64,000 nt of DNA, taken from contig VXBM01001234.1 of assembly GCA_013400155.1 (NCBI GenBank), forward strand, positions 62,001 through 126,000. The letters run 5' to 3'. The notes beneath the pieces are model-generated. The model had not been told where the DNA came from and did not search any database. It saw only the letters and a program-made list of their open reading frames with translations. This document shows positions 9,433 through 22,753 of the stretch, piece by piece. Made by a program: the position numbers and the translations under genes. Each line of letters opens with the position of its first letter. Within the stretch, counting starts at the first letter, position 1. The stretch comes from Helopsaltes ochotensis. Lineage: Eukaryota; Chordata; Aves; Passeriformes; Locustellidae.

Positions 9433-10139
9433 GGTGTTTCAGGGGGTTGTTGACAGGGAGGTTTTGAGGTTTTGCAAATCTGTGCTCAGTGCAGGAACAA
9501 ACAAGGAGCAAAAGAAGAGATGGGGTGGTTTTATGATCCTTCTTTGTTTTCTGATCTGTAATCTCAGCCTGACCAGAAGTTGAGTCCAGCTCCTGGTTTC
9601 AGTTTAAGGCAGCCTTGGTGGCTGCCATTTTTGGGTATTCCTTGTGGCTAGTCAGGAAGACTTTGGTGTACTGAGTGAACTGAGCTGGAGTTTCCCTTCT
9701 CCTCCCGTGTATCCTCTAGGCTGAGGAAATTTGCAGTGGTTAGATATTGGGAATTTACATCCCTCTGAGGTAGGAAGAGACCAGCTCCTACTGGAAAACC
9801 AGATATTTGTGCCTGGTTACATCCCATGAGCACTGGGGCTTTGTAAGATGCATAATTTCCTTGGATGTAGCTTGGGCACTTTCAGGTGGAAGTCAGGTGA
9901 TCTGAGCCCACAGCTGCTAACAGAAAGTTCCTGCTATTCCCATGGACAGCTCAATCTGGGTGCTCAAGTGAGGCACCCAACAATTTTTGGGAGGGACACA
10001 GGGTCTGAAGGCAACTGCACAAGTAGAGAAGAGACTCCAGAGCAATGCCAGGCCAGCACCTGGCTGTCACTGTGACTGCTACAGAGGTTCACAGTCATGT
10101 TTAGCAATTGGTCTGGTAACAGAGAACTCTCTGGTGAAC

Positions 10140-10305
10140 ACTAAAACAGGCTGCCCAGGGCAGTGGTGGAATCATCATCCCTAGAAGTGATTCAAAAGCT
10201 GTGTGGCACTTGGGGACATGGGTTAGTGGTAGCCTTGGCAATGCTGGATTATTGTTGAACTTGATGATCCTAGAGTGCTTTTCCAACTTAAAAAATTCTC
10301 TGCTT
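10140..10305 (+). mobile_element. CR1 LINE 3' fragment
   Basis: It contains AACAGGCTGCCCAGGGCAG, TCATCCCTAGAAGTG, GGGACATGGGTTAGTGG and CTTGATGATCCTAGAG, then CTTTTCCAACTTAAA. This is the CR1 3' tail in forward orientation, from a different subfamily than the copy at 9030-9432. The left edge is uncertain; weakly CR1-like sequence may extend to about 10100. Confidence 0.8.
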
Positions 10306-11318
10306 CTGTTATCCTATTCCATTTTTTCTGCTTTGTTTATTTGTTCATGTTCTCCCTAAAGTATTTTACAAAGGATTTCAAGGTGCGCTCAGAGAGCTGA
10401 ACTGGATCTGTGTAAAGGAGACTGGAACATGTCTTATGGTCTTGAAGTTTAGGTATGCATCAATAAAAGAATGTTTTTTTCCCTTTGCTGTGAACAGTAA
10501 CCATGATGAGCTGTGCAGTACAACTGTTACCAGCAGGGAGAATAAATGCCAAGGGGTTGCGTCTAAGTCATCACAGCACATGCAAAGCTTATGCTCATTT
10601 TAAACCCCAGCAGGAAAAATTACTTGGGGGTTTTACAAAGCAGAAACATGATTTCAGAGCTCCTAAGCCTTGTGCTTACAAGGCCACCCAGCTCAATTCC
10701 CTCTGAAACCGAGATATGGGACTTGTGTATTTTCGAAATTCTTGTCTTGGTCACATCATTTAACTGTCAGGGGTTAAGGGCAATGTCACCATATTAGACC
10801 CCTTTTGAAGTCAATTCCTCTCTGTGGAGAGAAACTAATATCTCCAGAGAGTGATTGATATCTCTTTTTCCTAACATACCTAGCTGAGTTGTGAAAAAGG
10901 GAAAAAAAGAGGGTGTTCTGAATCTCTTTTTCCACTGGCTGCAGAGGGAGCCTGGTGGCTGAGATTTTAGAGGTCTGTTTGCTGGCAAGAAAAGTTTCAA
11001 CCTAAGAGACTTTGCCAAGGTCAATCTTGAAGTTTTTGGAAGTGGGATCTGTAGTCCCAGGCTAGTGCTGTTAAATCATGAGCCATCTGCAACAGGCCTG
11101 TAATCTACATCAAGTTGGGCATTGAAGTTCTGGGGCTAAGAAAAAACCCCCAAACTATCCCCTTTTTACAATTCTTGTTTCATTTCCTCTTATGGATTCG
11201 AAGGAAACTAATTCTCATCTTGGATGGAGCACACTCATCCTCCTCAGATGGCAAAGCAACTTGGGACATGGCTGGAGGAGAAGGCTAAAGAATCACGAAA
11301 TTTCTGGGGAAAGAAATA
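10306..11318. other. Non-coding interval, nothing recognised
   Basis: AT-rich DNA with no open frame beyond chance length, no transposon signature and no RNA gene visible. Confidence 0.6.
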
Positions 11319-11322
11319 GTGG

Positions 11323-11327
11323 GGGGA

Positions 11328-11359
<32 letters not shown>

Positions 11360-11485
11360 AAGAAAAAAAGAAAAGAAAAGAAAAGAAAAGAAAAGAAAAG
11401 AAAAGAAAAGAAAAGAAAAGAAAAGAAAAGAAAAGAAAAGAAAAGAAAAGAAAAGAAAAGAAAAGAAAAGAAAAGAAAAGAAAAG

Positions 11486-11520
<35 letters not shown>

Positions 11521-11556
11521 GAAAAGAAAAGAAAAGAAAAGAAAAGAAAAGAAAAG

Positions 11557-11590
<34 letters not shown>

Positions 11591-11678
11591 GAAAAGAAAA
11601 GAAAAGAAAAGAAAAGAAAAGAAAAGAAAAGAAAAGAAAAGAAAAGAAAAAAAAAAAAGAAAAAAAGAAAAAAAAAAG
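11323..11678. repeat. Long (GAAAA)n pentanucleotide microsatellite
   Basis: About 355 bp of near-pure GAAAA units, all purine on the plus strand. It is flanked by poly-A runs and interrupted by a 15-A run at 11486-11500. The same irregular motif (G-A6-G-A7-G) occurs at 11355-11370 and again at 11576-11591, 221 bp apart. Frames open across it on both strands because the repeat has no stop codons; they are not genes. Confidence 0.97.
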
Positions 11679-11699
11679 ATTTGGGGGTGTCGAAAGCGT

Positions 11700-13387
11700 C
11701 TACAGTGCTGCAGTGGTGAATCATGGGGCTTTATGTAAGAACAGCCCAAGGGGCTGCAATAGCTGGATAAGATCCTGAAGGGTTGTGATGGGCACAGTGA
11801 TCCCTGCAGGATCATTTCACCCTAGAAAAAAACACCATTTCTTTGAAGAAAACACCTGTCAGTCTATTGATGGGCTGATGCTCTGGGTACAGGGTGCATG
11901 AATAACAGAGAAATCGTTTGAACAATTATCTAATTAAGGCTAATGAGAGCCTGAATCACTTATGGCACACCTAGGGCTGATGAGGAATTCCTTGAGAAGG
12001 GGCCTTTTGTTAGCAAACACCAATTCATCAGTGTGGTAATGAGCAGTCCTGCTTATTAAGAACATTTTCCAGACTGCAGGGTAGTGCCAGGTGGTTGGGA
12101 CTCACCTCCAGACCTACCTGTGCCTGCTCATCCCCCAGCAGACAGCTGCTGCAGCCTGCTTTGAGGCACAGGGTGCTGACAGCACAGAGATGTGTATTTT
12201 TAAAGCCTCCCTGATCAAGGTCTGGGTTTCTCTTTGGCTTGTGCTGCTAAAGAAAATGTCCCCAGAATGCCACCATCACAAAGCCTTCAGCGATCTGATG
12301 ACCTCATGCAAATTAAAAAAAAAAAAAAAAAGCAAGCAAACAATTTTTTGGTCAAAGCATTGAGATGGTGCATGACCAGTGTGATGGGTGACAAGTAGCA
12401 CTTGAGCCAAATGTTCTACAGGTCTGCTGTTTGTGTTGGGAGCCTGGCCATATGCTAAGGTACCTGAAGCCAAGCCCGGATAAATTATCTTTCCCCTTCT
12501 GTGCTGAAAGCACAGTCATCAGAAATGCTTTGACTTCAAGGGATGTGGCCTCACAAGAGCCTTGAAAAGAAAGTTTGCAAAAGCTCATTTCTCTCATAAG
12601 AAGCCATAAAGGAATAGAGAAGAAATACTATGTACAGCTAGAGGGAAAGATTTTGGGATGATGAGAGAATGCTTGGCTGAGTCCTAATGGCTTTACCAAG
12701 GGAGGCTGTACCAGGGATCAACCTGTGATGTTGAAAGCAAATTAATAAAGCAGGGCATATCAGAACAGTTGCTGAGGACACATACAGCACAGCTTCTGAG
12801 AATAGGTGCAAACCCCTTAGCCACAGACCTTTAAAATAAGAAAAAAAGAACAAAAAATGAAATAAACAAGCAGACAAAAAACCACCCTAAATGAAAAAAA
12901 GGTGCTCAAGAGACCTTTTTTCCTGTCACAGGCATTAAATGAAGCCACATGATCCCACAGCAGTTCTATCATATCTTTACAAGCACAACTACAACAATTA
13001 GCAGTTGGGGTAGTTTAATGGGGCTAAATATGATTCTTATATCCTTATTTAGATAACTGGCTTTTACAGTGTGGTCTTGGAGTCTTTCTGTGCCTTCCTT
13101 TCCAAGTGTCTGTACTATGTAATGCAATACTTTGCTCCAAGGCGAAAGTTTACTACTTCTTCTTTCCCCCTCTGCTGCAGCAGTATCTCCCACTCTGCCA
13201 GTGGAGGTGCAGAGTTTATTTAATGGATTTTATTGGTGTCTGTGGTAGAAGCTGTGCTGGCACCAATTGTATTTGGATTGTCTGTACACCCACAGTCACA
13301 CATACACACATGCACATGTGTGTAACTGTGAAGGAGGAGGCTTTGGCTTCCTTACCACAGGTCTCCTGAATGGTGTTGTTAGAAAGA
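11700..13387. other. Non-coding interval, nothing recognised
   Basis: Contains short A-runs (12315-12331, 12840-12860) and otherwise unique-looking sequence. No exon or RNA gene supported. Confidence 0.6.
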
Positions 13388-13635
13388 GATTCATGGACTC
13401 ATAAAATGGTTTGTGTTGAAAAGGATATTAAAGCTCATCCTGTCCCACCTCCTGCCATGGGTGGGGACACTTTCCAGGCCTCGGACACTTCCAGGGATTG
13501 GGCAACCACAGATTCTCTGGGCAACCTGTGCCAGAGCCTCCTCACCCTCACAGGGAAGAATTACTTTTTAATATATTGTCTAGCTCTAGTTCTATTCTTC
13601 TTGACTCCCTATAACCATTTAAAGGCTTATTGTTA
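13388..13635 (-). mobile_element. CR1 LINE 3' fragment (reverse orientation)
   Basis: Begins ATTCATGGACTCATAAAATGG, a decayed version of the reversed CR1 end. It continues CTGCCATGGGTGGGGACAC, CGGACACTTCCAGGG, CTGGGCAACCTGTGCCAG and CTCACAGGGAAGAA. It is shortened internally after GGGGACAC relative to the usual sequence, so a small deletion is likely. Confidence 0.88.
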
Positions 13636-15179
13636 TGTCTCCCCTCCATGACTGATGTGGAAGGATCAGTATCATCTCCAGGGACACCACCTAGGTGTGT
13701 GGCCCATCATGGTTGGGATGGGATGGATTTACTTCCAGAAGTGTCTACCTCATCCTTGTAGTGACACAGAGAGACTGAGATGGGACCTATGAGTGTTGGT
13801 GCATGCAGTGTGAATGTCTGTACCTGAGCATCTTGCCCTGACTTCCCCTGAAGAGCCGGTCATTATATGCATCTAGAGCATGATTCATCCTCTCCCATCC
13901 TACACAGATGAATCATGTCCCAAATGCTGTCACATTTTCTGTCTATAATGGGAAAGACAGACAGCTCAGATGTACACAGCTGCACCACGTGTACACAGGG
14001 AGAGGCGTGATGAGTCTCAGGTAAATGACTGTCGTAAGGTTATTCAGGAAATCTGTAGCTCATTGGGATATCAAACAAGTACACCTTCATGTTTGAACCA
14101 AGGGCCTTATATGTGAAGAAGTTTCAAAATGCTATCTGATTTTTAATAATAAAAGTAGTCAGGTCAGGTAGATATTTTAAAACACAAAAATCCTGTTTTC
14201 CTGCATATGGTTCCAGTTATAAAACCAGAGGGGAAAACAAATAGAGAAAATATGAAATATAAAAACTGTAGCTTCTAAACAGAATGTTTTTCAAAGGTTT
14301 CCATGAGGTGTTGGCTGTTCGGCAAAGCAGATTGTAAAACAATTTTACAAGCCACATTTATTCTAAGAGCTCCACTTATTGAAGTACAATTCAAACTCTT
14401 GTTCTGCCAGCCAAGTTCCATAAATTAAACACTTGTCCAATAACACATACCTCTCCACTGTTTCTTTTTGGCTTTTTGTGTTTGTGCGTCTCTCTCACTC
14501 TTTTTTTTTTTGTCCTTTGCAAATGGAAACAAACAGGATTTGCTTGTTTTAGGAATGGATTAAGAAGCAGAGAGTAAAAGTAAAAATAAGGCAAGGAAAA
14601 AGAAAACTGGTCAACAGACTAAAATGAGACTTTTGTTCCATTATTTTGCGTCCTGCTGACACTGATTTACAGCGAGGGCTAAATCTATGGTGTGAGCCTG
14701 AGTGATGTCAAACATTCAACTAAAGTTGTACCTCTGGATATTATGAGAAACCAGCCAGGTGACCTGACAGCTAGGAAGGGAGGTTGGATGTGTGTCCTGC
14801 CTTCAGAGAGAACCCAATGTCCCTCCCTTCCCTAGAGTGTTATGGATGGTCATGCACCTGGGTGGATGTCCCACGCACCTGGGTGGTCTCCCTGGACATG
14901 ATACTTAGAGATGTGACCATCACCAGGATCAGCCCTTTCTTATGAGAGAGGGGGCAGGGAAGTGTGAGATATCCTGTCTGATCTGAAACAGGAATGATCG
15001 AGGTATGAAGAGATGTCAAGGAAAAGCCCTGCGAGTAGTGCTCCTGGCCTCACTGTGCCTTCCCTTTCCCACCTTTTTTCCTGTTTATCTCTGCTGTCAC
15101 CCACCTTCAGCTCATGCTGTTCTTTCAGTTTGGTCTAGAGTCTCATTTCCAGGCTGTGTTTGATACCTTGCAGATTCTT
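13636..15179. other. Non-coding interval with a small inverted repeat and a tandem repeat
   Basis: Holds an 11-bp perfect inverted repeat at 13879-13889/13907-13917 and two near-copies of GCACCTGGGTGG at about 14853 and 14875. No gene supported. Confidence 0.6.
13879..13917. repeat. Perfect 11-bp inverted repeat with 17-nt loop
   Basis: CATGATTCATC at 13879-13889 is the exact reverse complement of GATGAATCATG at 13907-13917. It could form a small hairpin or bind a dimeric factor; no function is shown. Confidence 0.6.
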
Positions 15180-15345
15180 TCATTGAATCATAAAGATTAG
15201 AAAGAACCTTCAAGATCATCGAGTTCAAACTATGACCAATCCCCACCTTGTCACCCAGACCAGAACACTGACTGCAATGTCCAGTTTTCCTTGGACACCT
15301 TCAGGGGTGGGGACCCCAATGTTTAGCAACTCATTCCATGAAGAG
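15180..15345 (-). mobile_element. CR1 LINE 3' fragment, second subfamily (reverse orientation)
   Basis: TCATAAAGATTAGAAAGAACC, then CAAGATCATCGAGTTCAA, CCCACCTTGTCACCCAGACC and GACACCTTCAGGGGTGG. This is the subfamily whose forward end reads GGTTGGAAAAGACCTTTAAG. It is related to the copy at 59598-59872. Confidence 0.8.
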
Positions 15346-17389
15346 TTGCTGTGTTCTCTTGTCCTGTGATATCACTTCTCCATTAGCACAGGATTTGTCC
15401 TGGGGGTCATACCTGCCTTGTTGTGTCAGCATCTTCCTGAGTTTCACTTTGATGTGACTGCTGTCTTTCTCCTCCACACTGACCATGAGCTGCCTGTCTT
15501 CATTTTCAGAACTAGTCACTGCTCCATCTCATCAGGAAGGAAAGATTAACTCCCACATCCCATAACACTGCCTCTATTTGTCAGAAGTATTCTAAAGGTC
15601 CTCTTCTGTGGTGCAAAGCTAAGACATCACAACACGAGCTCCAATGAAATGAATGCCTTCTTTAATTCAGATAGTGAGGTGGGAATAATACAGCAAGAAA
15701 CTGGACAATATCTCTGCTTTCTTATTAATTCACAGTGAAAACTTGGGCAAGTCAGCAACTGAATGTATCTCATCAATTCAGAGGTGACCTCTTAAATGAG
15801 AATAAATCCTTTTAACTCACTATAGTGATTCAGGGTCTTACTCTGTAAAGCTTGAGTGTGATGGACATGGGCAGCCAAATGTGAATCAGTTTGGAGCTGC
15901 CAGAGAAATTACTGTTCTTTTTTGAGGGCTACCTTCTGCCAGGCTCAGATACTATAACTGATGGGTGTGAAAGAGAGGACAGGGAAGGAAATGTGCCTTA
16001 GGACATTTTAGTGTGGAAGATGGCGGATTTAATTTAGCTTCTGCTGAAGGTGATTTGAGGCAGCCTGTTCATGCTGCACTAAGGTTGGAGGCAGCCTTGT
16101 GGTCAGTCTCAAAGGCTGGGGAGTGACCAAAAGCTGGTGGGGACATTAGCTCCTTCAGAGGGGCAGTGGTTAAGGATGTTGATTCCTGCTTCAGCTGCCC
16201 ACCCAGTCTGCTAGAGCTCAAACAGGGCTTTGAACATGGAAGTTTTTCTGGTTTTCTAGAAAAAAGATTTTCTAGGTGGGTGCTTAGGTGGTGCCATGTG
16301 GTTTTCTCATGCCAGGAGGCATGAAGGGCAAGGCAGGGTTGGAGCATCCATGACTCCATCAGTGCTCTGCAGGCAGGTGATTGGTGATCTACATCACCTG
16401 TGCTCCAAGACCAACTGGCTGACATACACTGAGAAACCTTGTTTATTCCATGCAAAATTACCTTGTTGTTACACCTTTAAGCTCTTCATCTGTGGTTGGA
16501 TATCCTGTACAAAAGTCTTGGGAAGTTGGCAAAACCCCTTCATTTTGGTGTCAAATACATTGTTGTTTTTTTTTCTAGCCTAGCTTAGCAAAGCTTTGCT
16601 TGTAAATATTTTAACTGCAAGTACAATCATATGGCGTCTGCTGTTCCTGGGCTGATCCAGCTGAATACTGGGTTGTCTTTAGCAATGCATAGTAAACCAC
16701 AGACTGTAAAGTGCTAGGGGCTGTTCACAGTGAATTAAAATGTCAGAGCATGGCCATTATTTGGTTAATCTTAAAAAGCACTCAGCATTTTAATATGGTA
16801 ACCGTAAAGGCATTTCTCCATATAGTTCACATCGCTTGCTCTTTAGTAGAAAGTTAATGGGGATTTTCTTTTTTAGATAGCAACAATTTATCATGTGTTT
16901 CCCTGGTAACTACAACATCCTGAACCTTCCTTGGAAACTCCATTGGGATTCCTGCAGTGTTTGTGAGCATAATGAATGGTAAGTGTAAGGCAAACCCACT
17001 GAATCACTTTATTTTAAATTCTGGCAGAGACATAATTTCCCGCAGTTCATAAACATTTACAAAAAATGAGTTTACATGAAAAAAACCGTTGTTTTTATCA
17101 CTCAGATCAAAGAATACATTTATCTGGATGTATGGATGTGTTTTCTGCCAGCTTTTGATAAACTCAGGTGACAATCTTTAAGGCGCTTCACAGACTAGTG
17201 TGGAACCTTTGAAGTCTGCAGCTTTGCTCACCTGAAAACACAGACATCATTTCTGCTCTCTCTTCTGTGTGAGTCTGAAGTTTGCACTTCAAAGATTGTA
17301 AACGACAGGACAAATTTCCTGAGCTGCCAACTCCAGACTTATTGGAATAAAATGGTGAAGTGTGGCATGTTGCAGGATACTCAGGAGCA
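15346..17389. other. Non-coding interval, nothing recognised
   Basis: Unique-looking sequence. Short open frames here show no family match, no consistent splice sites and no repeat of a known domain. Confidence 0.55.
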
Positions 17390-17493
17390 GGTTGCATGGG
17401 GCTTGGAGCAACCTGGTCTAGCAGCAGGTGCTCCGGTCCATGGGAGAGGGATTGAAATGAAAGGACCTTTCAGGTCCCTTCTAAATCAAACTT
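17390..17493 (+). mobile_element. CR1 LINE 3' end fragment
   Basis: GGCTTGGAGCAACCTGGTCT is followed by CCATGGGAGAGGG and CCTTTCAGGTCCCTTCTAA. This is the last ~100 bp of a CR1 in forward orientation, diverged. Confidence 0.82.
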
Positions 17494-20400
17494 CAAAGAT
17501 TTGCTAATTGGGAGTGTTGCCTCTACATCCCTGTTGCAGGTTATCTGCTCTGGTGCCATGAGATTGGCGTTCGTGCACTGGGGAAATGGCCTTATGTGTT
17601 TTTGAAATGCAGTGCAAGGGATTCCCCTAATGTTAATTGTCTTTCTGTCAGAGCTGAGACGGGAGAGATGCGAGAGGGAGAGGAGTGAGGTCTGCAGATA
17701 AGAAGTTATGTGAAAGAGTCTGGCTGTCATCTCAGGTTTTATTCCTCTGTAGTTAATAAAACATCACTTATATAAGTGAAAAAAGGGTCATATCCATCAG
17801 TCTCAGTGGAGATGCTCTGGATACTTGTACATAAAAAATGTTTCTGGTGCTGTTTGCAAGTAGGGACTTGTTTACAGCAGGATGGAGCAAGGTTTCTCTT
17901 GCTCTTCCTTTTGTGGAGGATTTTGAAGGGATGTGCAGAGCAACCACATTCCCTTACAGAAGTTTCTAACAAAAAGAAAATTTAAATGGCTATGATATTT
18001 ATATATTTTTAATTTACATCTTTCAAAGTGTTTAATGTTGATTTAATTTTCTTTTTAGAAGTTAATGCTATTTATCTACAATATTGCATGTAAATGTGCA
18101 CTGTGGTTGCGAGGTGAGTGGGGACATTGCTGGCATTCTGAGTCTGCCTAGAGTTGTGTCAAGTGTTGTCCTGGGCTCAGCCTTGCCCACAGATGCAGGT
18201 GGTGCTGTCTCCTCTTCCCAAACTGTTTCTGGTAAGGAACTTCAACTAAGACAAAAATCTGCCTTCTGTCTTCTGGAGACTGACTGAGTTATGGATTTAG
18301 AAACAGTCTCAAGGTTAAGATTTGTGAACTTCAGCATAGCACATCCCAGTGTATTGATTTATTTTCTTTTGTACAGAGGGCATTTTTTACCTGTTTCTCT
18401 TAGGTATGGTGGCATCTGGGGCCAGCGGGTGCCCAGTCCACAGCTAGCATTGGGAATCGGTTTAGTATCCATTGTGCAGGGGATAAATGAGACTAAAATC
18501 TATGTAACCATATATTTTAGGTGTAATGTCCATCTTCACGAGGAAAGGGAAGGTAGACAAGAAAGAAAGAGCATTTTGCCAGACCTCCTTCTGTGTATCA
18601 TTTGCAAGTGTGAATGTTGTGAATTCCCCAGACAAGGTTTGAAGATGTGTTCAAACTGAGCTTTCAGAGAAAAAAATCTGGAGATCCAGGGGAAGGTCAA
18701 TGTTTGGCTCTTCCAGAGGAGAGGAGAGGAGGGAGTGAGATATAGGGACCAGATTGGAGTCTGTGAAACAGGAAAGTGGAGACAAAGTCACAGCCAATTT
18801 CTGCAATTAACACCTAGTTCTTCAAGTGGAAAAGAGATGGAAATGTGGTATTGGTGTCTCTGAGTACTCCCAATTTCACTCTGTGTGTGAATAACACTGG
18901 GTTCACTTTCATAGCTGGGTAGGGGAATGAATTTGGGGATCATCTTTAGGCTGAGCAGAGTGCGCAGCCTGAGGCTGGGAGTCAGTTGCAAGTGCAGAAG
19001 TAATTAAGCAGCAGGTATTAGGAGTTTAAAATTTAAATTTATTCATTGAAGAATTTTTTAAATTTAAAAAAAAAATCAGAGTTGTGGAATTGGTTCAGGC
19101 CAGAAATGTTCATGATTTGTACCATTTGGGCTTTTAAAAAACTGTTGTATTGCTACTTTTTGTTTAGCAGAAGGAGCATGTAAGAAGATAGGTGGGGTTA
19201 TGAATATGAAATTATTTACCGCAGAATGATGGTTAGGGTTGAATTTTTTTCACCTCATAGAGAAAAGCTCCGTGCTGCTCTCAGTAGATTTGGTTGCCTT
19301 ATTCTGAATTTTTTCTTGGAATGTTTTCTTGCCTTTAGATCAGGCATAACCGCTGTGAAACTGATGGCTACAAAGCAATAGTTATTTTCAAATTTACAAG
19401 TCCTGTGATGGAGAATGTTGATATCTCTCTGAATTCTTTAAGCTCTACCCTCTTGATGTACTTTATGCCTTTTTCATTCCCTGTACTATTAGTACAAGTT
19501 ATTTTTACAGGATTTGAAAGATGCATTGCAGAACCTTACTGCTGAACTTTGGCACAGCGGTGAAAGAAAATACAGAGTTTGCATCAGCTTGTTTTACTCA
19601 GAGTAAATTTTCACCCTGAGGAATATGCCTTATACGCAGCCAAGGTTAGATTTAGTGGCGGGTTGTATTGTAAGGCTCAAAATGCAACATTTTGTTTCAA
19701 TGAAGGCTTCCAGTTATGCGGAGGAAATATCTAACTAGTGTGAGTTATTTAAATGCCACACTCTTAGTCTTGTGTGACCCTGAGTGCTTTCTGCATAGCC
19801 AGTTCTTGGGTAATATAGGATTTATGAGACCGAAGAAGGCTTAATGAAGCTTACAATATAAATTTGCCAGTTGTACTGAGTCCAGTGCAAAGGTTGGGAT
19901 TAGTTTGGAGGTCATGAAAAGTTGATTTGGAACGCCAGGGGTTTGGCTGAAGCTTGCATGATGTGAAGGGAAGAGCCAAGGGCTGCTTCCACTTGCTTTG
20001 AACCCCTTAGTCTGAACCTCATCTGAGGTGGGGTTAGACTCAGGGTGCACCCCAGGGTCCTTGCTGTGGACCAAAATACCTCTCCACAAGGCTGCTCTGG
20101 GATTTCCTGTGTTTCCAGGAAGAGCTGAAATGCTGTCGTGACATAGTGAAGAAACACACTTTAAATAATTTTGCCCTTGACATTAGATATGTCACCTCTG
20201 TGCCATGGTTATGTTTTCCATGGCTACGGCACAAGCCAAATCCCATAGCTGATTCCCATGCCCCACCATGAGTAAATACTTAGTTTTGCACTATAAGAGA
20301 GGAAAAGGTTAGATCTCTTTCTCTCTTTTGATATAAAAGAATAATTTTAGAGAGAAAGTTGCCTTTTATTGCTAAAAAAGCAGTTTCAGGTCACTCCACA

Positions 20401-22587
20401 TCCAGAAGTAACAGCTGTGTTTAGCAGAGTACTTTGTCAGAAGAAAATAAAAAAGACCAAATGCAGAAAGGGAAAATAAAAGAGTTACAGTCTGCATGTA
20501 CTAAAGCCTGGTTTAGCTAAATTCAGTGATAATTTTTCAAAGGAGAAAAGTACTGCAATAAAACATTTATTGTGTTTTTGGGCTTGTTTTCATTCCTTTG
20601 AGAAAAATGAAACAGTTTTGAGGCTCATTCTGCACTAACTTTTTTCTTAGTTTTTCAGTTCAAGCATTAAACAACAACAAAAAAATCAGTTGTTCACACA
20701 GTTCTCATTATAGATTTTACCAGAGGAAAAACTTGTAGCTTTCTGGATGGTCTGACCCATTCAAGAAGGCATAACTTGGTTTAAATGGACATTGGCAAGG
20801 TCCTTAATAATGATGTGACTGATTAAAGAAAACCCGATATTTGGAATTGAAATGAGGAAAAAATTAAAAATATCTGAGTATAAAAAGCCCTAAAATACAT
20901 GTGCTAGGAATAACTCATCTACCTGACTTGTGCTCAGACCCATTTGGTGGAGAATTGTTGAGGTCCAAGGCACAAAGAAGGATGTTTGGGCAGCAGAAGC
21001 CAACTTGGAGGCTGTAAAGTGATTTGTTTCTATTTCCTTGTATCAATTTAAACAGTCAAATCAGCTTTACAACTCTGAAATAAACACAGTTGGGAGTTTA
21101 TGTGAGTTCAGGATGGTGTAACTGTATGTTTTGGACATGGTAGGGAAAGAAGAAGAATAATTTGCATCTAATTTGCCAGCATGTTCCTCAGCTGACATAT
21201 CAACAAGCTGGCTGAGGTAATGGGAGAGATAAGTATTTTAAGCTGTAAAAGTGTAAGAAGCTGAGAATCTGGAAAAGGGAATTAGGTTTGAAGTTCAGCA
21301 GTCATTCATAGCCAGATGCACGGGATGGTTTGAGGGGACCTTGGGAACTGCCGTTCCTGCCTTGTTCCTTGACTTGGTGCAAGGGACTTTTGACTCATTG
21401 GAGCATGGACAGGCACGAGGCAGAGGACGAGTGACCTGTGGGTTGCATTCATCCTGCCAAAATACCATCCAGCCTGGCAGCTGCCTCTCCCTAACTCCTG
21501 TCCCAGGCACAATGAGCCTGAGCTGCTCCACTTCTGCTGGCGGCTGGCTCCTGGCTGCTCCTGTCCTGGGATATGACTTGATCAGAAAATACTCTTAGTT
21601 TTCCAGCCAAACATGGGAGAATGTTGTGCTTGTTAACTGACCTGAAAATGAGGGCAGCTGAAGGAAACATCATTAGTTTATCAGACCTGCATTAAGTTCA
21701 TGCTTTTCTGCAGTAATGTGAATGTGTGAATTCTCTGGCCCTAATGGGGGTTGGTTGCTGATCAGGATCTGTCCAAAGCTCCAGGAGCATTTGTGACTCA
21801 AAGACATGAAGTCCCTGTTCAAGCCCTGCTGAAGGCAGGGGACAGATGGATTGCTTTGTTGTCCTCTCTGGATCAGGCACTGGAACAGGCCACCTGCTGA
21901 GCTAAAGCTTTTGACTTTTCATCAGTTTTGAAAGTAATTGATATGAGTTGTGATAATGACTGGTTTGTAGATCTTCCCTTTGGCTATCCACAAAGCTGCT
22001 TAGAGAATTGCAATCTTTATATGACCGTGGATATCTCAGCCGTGTCGCTGAACTCAAGGGCAGCAAAACCTTCTGAGATTTTTTAATACAGAGAAACTCT
22101 TCCTGCTTCTGAAAGCCTCTTAAAATATTTTATGCAGTGGATACTTACTTATCCCTGGACTTTCTGGGCATGGTTGTTCCATTGCCTAAGGCCTCAGTCA
22201 GCTCTAGAAATAACCCTGCCCTTGCTTTTAAAAAGTGCATAAAGTACCTTGTTTCATGTTTTACAGGTGGGGAGCCTAAGAGTAGGATCATTTAAGTCTG
22301 ACATGTTTGCTTGTGATTATGGAAATATCTGTAATCAAACATTTTAACAGTCAGTGCTATTTTCTAATCTGTATGTGTGCAGTCTGATGTCTTTTGAAGG
22401 CAGCAGGAGGCAGGAAGGCCTCACAACAGGGAAAATTAAGCCTATTATCTCTGAGTAGATGTAAGGACTAAATGCCCCAATTTTAACCTACCACTTCAAT
22501 ATCTCTGATTCAGCCTTTCCCTCTGCAGTGAAATGGGAATCACTGCTGGGAGCTTGGGGCAGAACCTCAGGGAGGGAGGTGAGGGTT
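17494..22587. other. Five kilobases of non-coding DNA, nothing recognised
   Basis: AT-rich sequence without convincing exons, transposons or RNA genes. The longest open frame (18291-18659, plus) has no recognisable family and no support beyond being open. Confidence 0.5.
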
Positions 22588-22665
22588 TAAAGAGCTGGAG
22601 GTGTTTAGTCTGGAGAAGAGGAGGCTCAGGGGGCACCTTCTCACTCTCTTTGCCTCTATTCTGAC
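22588..22665 (+). mobile_element. CR1 LINE internal fragment
   Basis: GAGCTGGAGGTGTTTAGTCT, GGAGAAGAGGAGGCTC and GGGGCACCTTCTCACTC match the forward CR1 region just after ORF2. A closely similar stretch occurs at 24368-24425. Confidence 0.8.
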
Positions 22666-22753
22666 AACCTCTTCCAGCGCCATGGTAGGTGTCATGACGT
22701 CACATGGATGGTACGGTGATGAGCTGCCACTCCAAGTGGTCCTTACCTCTGAT

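Noticed and set aside
11192..11815. Four open frames of 139-176 codons across the (GAAAA)n tract, both strands
   Set aside because: Their content is Lys/Arg/Glu or Phe/Leu/Ser runs made by the repeat itself, which has no stop codons in these frames.
18291..18659. 122-codon plus-strand frame with a hydrophobic stretch
   Set aside because: Hydrophobicity follows T-richness; no family match and no conserved motif seen.
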